From contig JAGWTK010000079.1 in NCBI GenBank assembly GCA_028876035.1, positions 1 through 12,695 of the forward strand: 12,695 bases of DNA, in the 5' to 3' direction. Of this stretch, positions 7,883 through 12,695 are shown one piece after another (within the stretch, counting starts at the first letter, position 1; the number at the start of each line of letters is the position of its first letter). The notes under the pieces were generated by a model, which was given only the letters and a program-made list of their open reading frames with translations, was not told the DNA's origin and made no database searches. The stretch is from Bacteroidota bacterium (GTDB lineage: Bacteria > Bacteroidota > Bacteroidia > Chitinophagales > Chitinophagaceae). Position numbers and translations under genes: made by a program.

Positions 7883-7924
7883 GGTGCGGTATCCCGACCG
7901 CTGGTCGGGAAAAGGACTGAAAAT
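7883..7924 (+). repeat. Partial tRNA-Phe copy with a hairpin in place of the D arm
   Basis: GGTGCGGTA (7883-7891) repeats the first nine bases of the tRNA (7929-7937). AAAGGACTGAAAAT (7911-7924) repeats the 5' anticodon arm and loop (7954-7967). Between them, instead of the 16-base D arm, lie TCCCGACC (7892-7899), GCT and GGTCGGGA (7903-7910), a perfect 8-bp stem with a 3-base loop. The 3' half of a tRNA is missing, so it cannot fold as a tRNA by itself. It ends four bases before the real tRNA. Confidence 0.7.
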
Positions 7925-7928
7925 AGTT

Positions 7929-8001
7929 GGTGCGGTAGCTCAGTTGGTAGAGCAAAGGACTGAAAATCCTTGTGTCGGCGGTTCGATCCCGCCCCACACC
8001 A
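7929..8001 (+). tRNA. tRNA-Phe (anticodon GAA)
   Basis: All arms can be drawn. The acceptor strands are 7929-7935 and 7994-8000; the D stem is GCTC/GAGC (7938-7941, 7950-7953). The anticodon stem is AAGGA/TCCTT (7955-7959, 7967-7971) with loop CTGAAAA and anticodon GAA at 7962-7964. The variable loop is GTGTC, and the T arm is GGCGG/CCGCC with loop TTCGATC (7982-7988). The discriminator base is A8001. CCA is not encoded (CCT follows), so it must be added enzymatically. The acceptor stem has one mismatch, C7933 against A7996 (positions 5 and 68). Confidence 0.95.
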
Positions 8002-8013
8002 CCTCCAAAGCAG

Positions 8014-8036
8014 AAGGCCCCCGATTCGGGGGCTTT
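8014..8036 (+). terminator. Intrinsic terminator of the tRNA-Phe gene
   Basis: GCCCCCG (8017-8023), loop ATT and CGGGGGC (8027-8033) form a 7-bp stem. It is extended by AA/TT pairs and a G-T wobble (8014-8016 with 8034-8036). A short T run follows. It lies 13 bases after the mature tRNA. Confidence 0.8.
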
Positions 8037-8059
8037 CGCATTCTAAACCAGTCATTGCT

Positions 8060-8090
8060 GCATGTTCAGTTTATTTGCGAATAGACATGC
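8060..8090. repeat. Short inverted repeat beside the tRNA
   Basis: GCATGT (8060-8065) and ACATGC (8085-8090) are a 6-bp inverted pair separated by 19 bases. It could be a protein site or chance; it lies in the non-coding stretch between the tRNA terminator and the HIRAN remnant. Confidence 0.25.
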
Positions 8091-8099
8091 AACGTTATT

Positions 8100-8123
8100 G
8101 TTCGTTGTTCGCGAACCGCGAAC
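8100..8123. repeat. Palindrome of four GTTCG half-sites
   Basis: GTTCG occurs at 8100-8104 and 8107-8111, and its complement CGAAC at 8112-8116 and 8119-8123. The two direct pairs meet head to head with no gap, forming a 24-bp near-perfect palindrome. Only the 2-base spacers (TT and CG) differ. The layout resembles an operator for a dimer or tetramer, or a recombinase site. No regulator or integrase gene is visible nearby to assign it to. Confidence 0.55.
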
Positions 8124-8178
8124 ACCAGAATGCATAATTTTTCGAGACTGCAAATAAAAAAGACCTCAAATCGATACC

Positions 8179-8607
8179 TTAATGAATGCTTTTATTGATA
8201 TAGCCGTTCTTATCTACAGCTTCTACTGAATGTTTGAGTTTTTCAGCACCTGGTTTATCAAACACCTTACAATGCACTTTTTTGATACGGCCGACTTCTA
8301 TATCCCCTCTAAAAATTGTCACCGCTTCACGATCATGCTCGTTTTCGTTGTCCGATTCAAATCGTAAGGCATCCGCCTCCTTGAGCGTACAGGAAGGCAA
8401 CTTGTAAACGCTTAATCTTGCCAGTTTCGTTGAGAAATGTAGGCCACATGTGATATAATAGTCTGCCAGTAGTTCAAAGTTATCCGTTGGCTGTAATCCT
8501 TGAGTATGGCCGGGCGCGTAGAACTTATCATCTTTTTGCTGCGCATCAATTTCCCAAAAGTCGTAGGAACACTGGATATCTGGACATTCCGAGATAAGCC
8601 TTACCCG
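8179..8607 (-). pseudogene. HIRAN-domain protein remnant lacking a start
   Basis: The frame is open for 142 codons between an in-frame TAG (8608-8610) and the TAA at 8179. It contains no ATG or GTG; the first TTG (8400) lies inside the domain. The HIRAN pattern is recognisable: YYITCGLHF first, then LRFESDNENEHDREAVTIF (about 8314-8370), where the family has E-x-x-N-x-x-D-x-x-A, then VGRIKKV. The first strand lies upstream of the TTG, so starting there would cut the fold. HIRAN domains occur in DNA-processing proteins such as Rad5/HLTF and in stand-alone bacterial proteins. It lies in the same frame as the AlbA_2 protein before it, but TAA 8626, TAG 8620 and TAG 8608 block read-through. The likely reading is a 3' gene fragment left by a deletion. 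A rare start codon such as ATT at 8548-8550 remains possible. Confidence 0.55.
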
Positions 8608-8625
8608 CTAGCGCAGTTGCTATGT

Positions 8626-10464
8626 TTATACGCTTTTATATGCTTGTTCAGGATGGTTCGGCATGTCAGGTATGGTGTATGTCAACTTATTACTTTCACG
8701 TAATGGTGTGATGAATTCCCTTAATAAGTACTTATCACTCCTTCCTAATATAGCCGATAATTCACTAATTTTTAATTCCTTCCATTTACAAAGACTTGTT
8801 ATTACCGCTTCCACAGCTTCTTTATTACTCGTTCGTCTTCCCAGTTGAAGCAATATTTGCTGTAAATCGGTTGGCATTTGGTCGAAAAGGGACGGTTCAG
8901 CTGGTGCAATACCGGTCATAGGTGGTGCACTAACGCCAGCAACTGGTGCACTAACGCCCGGAGCTGGTGCACTAAGGTCTGGGTTATTAAATGCCAAATC
9001 CGGGATATAGTATGTCGCCCGTCCTTTTCCTTTTTGTTGCAGAAGCTCAAAGTCCCTCATGTTCCTAAGCTCGCCACTGGCTTTCAAACTATCACAACCG
9101 TTGAGCTGACGGTAAGAAGGATTGTCAATGGCACCTGTTTCCCGAACGAAAATAAGCGCCCTTTTTTGTGCGTCTGTTAATTGGTAGTCTCTGAAACCAG
9201 ACAACCACTCTACGTCATCTTCGCTTAGAAAATGATGTAATAATAGCCGTGTAGTAAACAGATTAGCGGAATGATCACTTTCGAATGTGGGTGGAACCAT
9301 ACTAGCTTGCTCCATTAAGGTCCGCATTGTCCTAATTCCACTGCCTTTAGTTTCAGCAAGATTTGTTTCATGAAAAATAGCCGCAATAAATGGGTTCCGA
9401 TTTTTAGACCCTGGTTCGCCTAACTCTTCTTCGGGCTTGAGTGAAAAACCTGGGTTCTTGATTTCAATACGATTACCATATCGGATGACTTGTATTGGTT
9501 GGTTTTCTCTGTATGTTCGATGAATAAATGCATTAACAATAGCTTCCCTAAGAACTTTGATAGGCAATCCGATACTTTCAGCCTGAATCTGTCCCTCAGG
9601 AAGCAAGAAGCCCTTGGGCAAATCATCGGTTATGGCATTAAACGTTCGCTGTACGAGCTCAATAAGTGGGCCACGCATATCGGTTGTGGTGAAACGTTTT
9701 TCAGGATCACTTACCCATTCATTCCCAGGCACACGTATGTAGTCAACACGAACCATCGGAAGCAGTCTGCGTAGGGCCATCTTACTTCCAAAAACCAATA
9801 GTCCAGTATATGTCAGCAACCACTTATCATTATCTTTCTTTATGCACCCTAACGCCTGTAGCAGTTCGATATTTTCATATGACAACTCCTCTGCATAAGG
9901 GTTAACATTAGCACGGAGCTTCCTGTAAAGGTCTACCGCATCATCGCTAATATCTTCAATAGACGAATCTTTTACGATACTACTGTCGAGGCTGTCAGTA
10001 TTGTTGTAAAAAATATGTAAATCATCCTCGGTACAGCGCTGGTCACTACTTGAAATGCGCCGAAACGCTCCCCGCGGCAACCCTTCATTTTTAAAATATA
10101 GAGGCTTCTGCGCTTCAGGAAGTTCAAGAACAAATACCTTAACCGCAATTTTTCCATTTGACATCTGCTCTGTGTCAATCTCTGGACGGACTGGGATATT
10201 AAACATATTGGCACACTGCGTAGCAAAGTCCAGCTTCAACTTATCGGGATTTTCTATTCCACAGACTGTGTAATATGGGAACAATGAGCTTTCATCCTTT
10301 TCTACCCCCAGTAAAATATATCCACCGCCGAGTCCTGGTTCATTACTAAGCGCACATACCGTTTCCATTATGGAGCGGTCGATGCTGGAAGCCTTTTTTG
10401 CCTCAATATTGCCACACTCATCTATGGCATTCAACCTTTCAACCAAGTCTTTAACAGAATCCAT
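8626..10464 (-). CDS. AlbA_2 (Schlafen-like) / HATPase_c_4 putative DNA-binding ATPase
   Basis: A 612-residue protein. The N-terminal AlbA_2 domain (about 5-150) shows the early NIEAKKAS (19-26) and GGYILLGVEK (47-56) typical of this nucleic-acid-associated domain. The central HATPase_c_4 region has the N-box LREAIVNAFIHR (305-316) and the glycine box ETKGSGI (371-377). A winged helix follows (about 428-490). A repeat linker of 7-residue SAP-containing units (498-522) then connects to a second winged helix (about 528-600). Such proteins are often annotated as RecG-related or transcriptional regulators and are frequent in restriction and defence islands; the biochemical activity is not settled. 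Start: the ATG at 10464 overlaps the TGA of the 45-codon ORF by one base (TGATG), implying coupled translation. It lies downstream of the helicase and upstream of the HIRAN remnant, all on one strand. Confidence 0.8.
   Translation of the reverse strand: MDSVKDLVERLNAIDECGNIEAKKASSIDRSIMETVCALSNEPGLGGGYILLGVEKDESSLFPYYTVCGIENPDKLKLDFATQCANMFNIPVRPEIDTEQMSNGKIAVKVFVLELPEAQKPLYFKNEGLPRGAFRRISSSDQRCTEDDLHIFYNNTDSLDSSIVKDSSIEDISDDAVDLYRKLRANVNPYAEELSYENIELLQALGCIKKDNDKWLLTYTGLLVFGSKMALRRLLPMVRVDYIRVPGNEWVSDPEKRFTTTDMRGPLIELVQRTFNAITDDLPKGFLLPEGQIQAESIGLPIKVLREAIVNAFIHRTYRENQPIQVIRYGNRIEIKNPGFSLKPEEELGEPGSKNRNPFIAAIFHETNLAETKGSGIRTMRTLMEQASMVPPTFESDHSANLFTTRLLLHHFLSEDDVEWLSGFRDYQLTDAQKRALIFVRETGAIDNPSYRQLNGCDSLKASGELRNMRDFELLQQKGKGRATYYIPDLAFNNPDLSAPAPGVSAPVAGVSAPPMTGIAPAEPSLFDQMPTDLQQILLQLGRRTSNKEAVEAVITSLCKWKELKISELSAILGRSDKYLLREFITPLRESNKLTYTIPDMPNHPEQAYKSV
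8903..8986. repeat. 21-bp tandem repeat in the AlbA_2 protein linker
   Basis: GGTGCA recurs at 8903, 8924, 8945 and 8966, exactly 21 bases apart; the middle units share GGTGCACTAACGCC. It encodes four degenerate 7-residue Ser/Ala/Pro/Gly units in the linker between the two winged helices. Units stay in frame, so copy number can change without a frameshift. Confidence 0.75.
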
Positions 10465-10601
10465 CAGTATTTTTTATACATTTTATCCGGCCTTATTTTT
10501 CCTCTTTTAAAATACTCTACCGGATCCTCCGCAGCAGCATTCAACCCTTCCCGCACCTGCTCATACGCATATCCCACTATTGCCTGCCCGTTCAAGAGCA
10601 T
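10464..10601 (-). CDS. Small 45-codon ORF coupled to the AlbA_2 gene
   Basis: The ORF runs from ATG at 10601 to TGA at 10466-10464 and encodes 45 residues. These include MLLNGQAIVGYAYEQVREGL, then AAAEDPVEYFKRG, and a basic end KIRPDKMYKKY. Its TGA shares one base with the ATG of the AlbA_2/HATPase gene, the classic arrangement for translational coupling. The frame upstream of the ATG is closed by a TAG at 10614-10616 (four codons earlier). The composition is protein-like: an amphipathic helix followed by a positively charged tail. No family is recognised; it could be a real small partner or leader peptide, or the 3' stub of a lost gene. The leader has no strong ribosome-binding sequence. Two hairpins precede it. 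Confidence 0.45.
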   Translation of the reverse strand: MLLNGQAIVGYAYEQVREGLNAAAEDPVEYFKRGKIRPDKMYKKY

Positions 10602-10616
10602 CGGCAACAACTTCTA

Positions 10617-10634
10617 CTCTAAATGTTTTTAGAG
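10617..10634. repeat. Hairpin 1 between helicase and small ORF
   Basis: CTCTAAA (10617-10623) and TTTAGAG (10628-10634) form a perfect 7-bp stem with a TGTT loop, 15 bases before the small ORF start on the minus strand. It is A+T-rich and lacks a clear U tract. Confidence 0.5.
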
Positions 10635-10639
10635 GGTTA

Positions 10640-10664
10640 CGCACAATTTATGCTCCCTTGTGCG
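10640..10664. repeat. Hairpin 2 between helicase and small ORF
   Basis: CGCACAA (10640-10646) and TTGTGCG (10658-10664) form a perfect 7-bp stem with an 11-base loop. It lies 43 bases after the helicase stop codon in transcription direction. It may be a weak terminator, an attenuator element or an operator. Confidence 0.5.
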
Positions 10665-10707
10665 CTCTTAGTAAATGTCGAATTTATCTTCCAAGCAAAA
10701 ATGTGAA

Positions 10708-12695
10708 TTACCGTTCATAATCCTCCTCAGGTTCATTTACGAAACTCTCTTGATATTCCGCTTTTGTCAAAACGGTATCCCAGCCACCAACTTTCTCTTC
10801 GCTTTCATGTTTATTAATTCCAACATACGTAAGACTGGCGTCTTCATACCGCTTAAATTTATAAACGGCATCGTTCATTAATGCGGAATTGAAAACACCA
10901 AGACTGACCAAAAGGTCGAAATCTTTTACTGTCAACCCAGTAACTTTTTTGAACAGGCCAGGCTCCAGTTTTGTGATCACATCTTGTAAACTACGTTCCC
11001 TAAAGTCAGTGAGGTACATAAACACAGGAATTCTAGTTGCAAATTTTATCAGTTTCTCCTGTATCTCCCTGCGCTTGCTTTGATATTCCTTCTCGGCCTC
11101 CGAGAGCTCTTTTTTCTTCTTATCAGAAAGCTGCTTATCATTTGCCTCTTTCTTAGCTTTTTTAACCGTCTCAGATTTATTGATAATGGTTTCAATATCC
11201 TGATTAAGATTTCTGAACCCCTCAATACTCATTAATGCCTTCATGGCTTCGGCGTTAGCCATTAACCTCGCAAGCGTGCCATTATCTACATTCACCAGCA
11301 AAGCACTTTCCCATCTTCTTGCCAGAAGCGTTGCAGTCGTTCCGCTCATTGCCATATCCAAAATACCGGCCGCATCTACCTGCTTCATTGAACTGCCATC
11401 ATATGCCAGTACTGGTAAGAAGTTGATAAACTCCGCCACCTTTGCCTCAGGATTAGTTTCGTTTACATTCAAACGACAGCTATAGTCAGCAATTTGCCTC
11501 AATGCCCGATCCGGCGCAAAGTCAAACACATAACATTCTTCCTTTAGAACTTCCTCTTTATTGGGCGACTTACTATCCGGATTTCTGATTACCCAAGGAG
11601 TTTGTACCCGGAATGCTGCCTGGAAATATGTTTCAGGACTGGAAGAATTTCGCAACATGAAAATACCTGTCCAGGGCTTAATAGAAACTCCGGTGGTGAG
11701 TTTCCCACACGAAAGTGTAATCGTCTTTGATTCCAAAGGATTATCCGTCATGGCGTCCAATACCGGTGGCATGGCTTCTACACCAATTCCAGCCTGTGTA
11801 CCTGCGGCCACCACTACTGTATAATCCAGGTAGAATTTATTTTGCCGTTGCTTTAAGAGATTATGCATTGCGTGGCATGACGCCACTGTTGGCAAAAACC
11901 AAAATGTATGATTCAACACCTTTAACAATGGAGCATGTGAAAAAGGCAATGGCGGCTTCTTCGCACCCATTTTTAGATTGTCAACGGTCGTTTCCCTGAA
12001 ATCACCACGAATAAGATCCAGCCATTTTTGCACTTCGTCTTCATACTTGAACCTTGCATGTCGACCTTCGCCTTCAGCTGAAAAGAAAATATTCAAATCA
12101 AATCCGTCAAACTCCCCTTGCATGGCTATCTGACGAATAGAATCGGGTAGTTGATACGTCAGCATCACCATTCGGGGTAAGGATGCATAAGGATTGTCCG
12201 GGCCCATCCATTTTTCCTTAGCTCGCTGTTCATCTGAATAGGTCCAGTTGAATATTTGCTCTTCAATGAACTCACCTGATGCAATTGCCCTGAATGGCGT
12301 GCCGGACAAATACAAATAATGATTGGTAGTAATGGGTATGGTGCCTTCATCAAAATAGTCGATGCCTTCCCCCTCTCCAAACTCCATTTCTCTTTTGCCT
12401 TCTGCCTCAAACAGGTCTTTTGCATTCTCACGCCATGCTCCGTAATGGTATTCATCAAAAATTACGCAGTCCCAATTGGTGGCATGTACCCACTCATTCC
12501 TGGTTTTAATTCCACCGGTACTTGTATTCTTTCCTAAAAAATCCTGAAAGGACCCAAAACAAACGATGGGCTCTTTCGGTTTGGCATCTTCAAAGCTCAA
12601 GCCGTTTCTTGCAATAAACTGCCAGCCCTTAAAGTCAACATGGGATTTTAAGTCTTCTTCCCAAGCGCTCTGAACCGCAGGTTTAAAGGTCAGAA
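10708..12695 (-). CDS. SF2 helicase / restriction-type R subunit (N-terminus outside window)
   Basis: The frame stays open to the window edge, so about 661 C-terminal residues are visible and the Walker A region is missing. A TTG at 12600 is internal, since family-like sequence (FKPAVQSAWEEDL, then DFKGWQF) continues upstream. Visible SF2 motifs are the Walker B box FDEYH (about 12438-12456), the motif III-like YLSGTPFRA (about 12285-12311), motif V ITLSCGKLTTGVSI (about 11680-11721) and motif VI QAAFRVQTPW (about 11593-11622). A Lys/Glu-rich coiled coil (about 11050-11205) leads into a conserved C-terminal domain. The layout resembles helicases annotated as restriction-enzyme R subunits; a nuclease or methylase part may lie in the unseen N-terminus or neighbours. 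It heads the minus-strand cluster with the AlbA_2 protein. The defence role is inferred from family and context. Confidence 0.8.
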   Translation of the reverse strand, partial: LTFKPAVQSAWEEDLKSHVDFKGWQFIARNGLSFEDAKPKEPIVCFGSFQDFLGKNTSTGGIKTRNEWVHATNWDCVIFDEYHYGAWRENAKDLFEAEGKREMEFGEGEGIDYFDEGTIPITTNHYLYLSGTPFRAIASGEFIEEQIFNWTYSDEQRAKEKWMGPDNPYASLPRMVMLTYQLPDSIRQIAMQGEFDGFDLNIFFSAEGEGRHARFKYEDEVQKWLDLIRGDFRETTVDNLKMGAKKPPLPFSHAPLLKVLNHTFWFLPTVASCHAMHNLLKQRQNKFYLDYTVVVAAGTQAGIGVEAMPPVLDAMTDNPLESKTITLSCGKLTTGVSIKPWTGIFMLRNSSSPETYFQAAFRVQTPWVIRNPDSKSPNKEEVLKEECYVFDFAPDRALRQIADYSCRLNVNETNPEAKVAEFINFLPVLAYDGSSMKQVDAAGILDMAMSGTTATLLARRWESALLVNVDNGTLARLMANAEAMKALMSIEGFRNLNQDIETIINKSETVKKAKKEANDKQLSDKKKKELSEAEKEYQSKRREIQEKLIKFATRIPVFMYLTDFRERSLQDVITKLEPGLFKKVTGLTVKDFDLLVSLGVFNSALMNDAVYKFKRYEDASLTYVGINKHESEEKVGGWDTVLTKAEYQESFVNEPEEDYER

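Noticed and set aside
7843..8084. Open frames across the tRNA on both strands, with AVAQLVEQRTENPCVGG on plus and GAGSNRRHKDFQSFALPT on minus
   Set aside because: These are the familiar false proteins produced by translating a tRNA-Phe gene; the tRNA structure explains the sequence fully.
8107..8116. GTTCGCGAAC considered as a LexA/SOS box
   Set aside because: The half-sites face the opposite way and are too close compared with the GAAC-N4-GTTC arrangement.
8903..8986. 21-bp repeats considered as a CRISPR array
   Set aside because: There are no spacers of constant length; the units abut, are degenerate and lie inside a coding frame.
12165..12600. Complete helicase gene starting at TTG 12600
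   Set aside because: The reading frame and helicase-like sequence continue to 12695, so the true start is outside the window.

Overview
The window looks like a chromosomal segment of a Bacteroidota bacterium, most likely a Chitinophagaceae-type genome. The reasons are Bacteroidota-style promoters (TAnnTTTG at -7, once with a well-spaced TTTG at -33), A-rich rather than strong AGGAGG leader sequences, the gene styles (a 360-residue ManC, a RecQ with a long C-terminal extension, lipoprotein hydrolases) and a tRNA without an encoded CCA. The genus call is inference; nothing here names the species.

Left part (1-4059, all genes on the minus strand): a non-coding or decayed stretch (1-342) that holds a start-less reading-frame remnant and scattered TAAGAT words. 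Then, in transcription order, come an arabinose-5-phosphate isomerase of the KpsF/GutQ family (4059-3094), an S41-family lipoprotein peptidase (3000-1501) and mannose-1-phosphate guanylyltransferase (1425-343). The isomerase and the guanylyltransferase both feed cell-surface polysaccharide synthesis (Kdo and GDP-mannose). The guanylyltransferase has its own well-formed promoter in the short gap after the peptidase gene.

Middle part (4060-8036, plus strand): a divergent intergenic region, then recQ (4310-6607), a spacer with short repeats and a 20-bp hairpin of the ATTCCC-N8-GGGAAT type, a lipoprotein of the cyclase / kynurenine-formamidase-like family (6904-7722), and a tRNA-Phe(GAA) gene (7929-8001) with a clear terminator. 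The tRNA has two oddities: a C-A mismatch in the acceptor stem, and just upstream a partial second copy of its 5' half in which the D arm is replaced by a perfect 8-bp hairpin.

Right part (8037-12695, minus strand): visibly more A+T-rich accessory DNA starting beside the tRNA, which fits a genomic island. In transcription order it holds an incomplete SF2 helicase of restriction/defence type (enters from beyond position 12695, ends at 10708), two small hairpins, a 45-codon ORF whose stop overlaps the next start, an AlbA_2 (Schlafen-like) plus HATPase_c_4 protein with a 21-bp tandem repeat in its linker (10464-8626), and a start-less HIRAN-domain remnant (8607-8179). A four-half-site palindrome (8100-8123) lies between this block and the tRNA. 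The helicase, small ORF and AlbA_2/ATPase cluster is the best candidate for an interesting system: a probable anti-phage or restriction-linked locus whose upstream genes lie outside the window. No integrase, methyltransferase, transposase or CRISPR array is visible.
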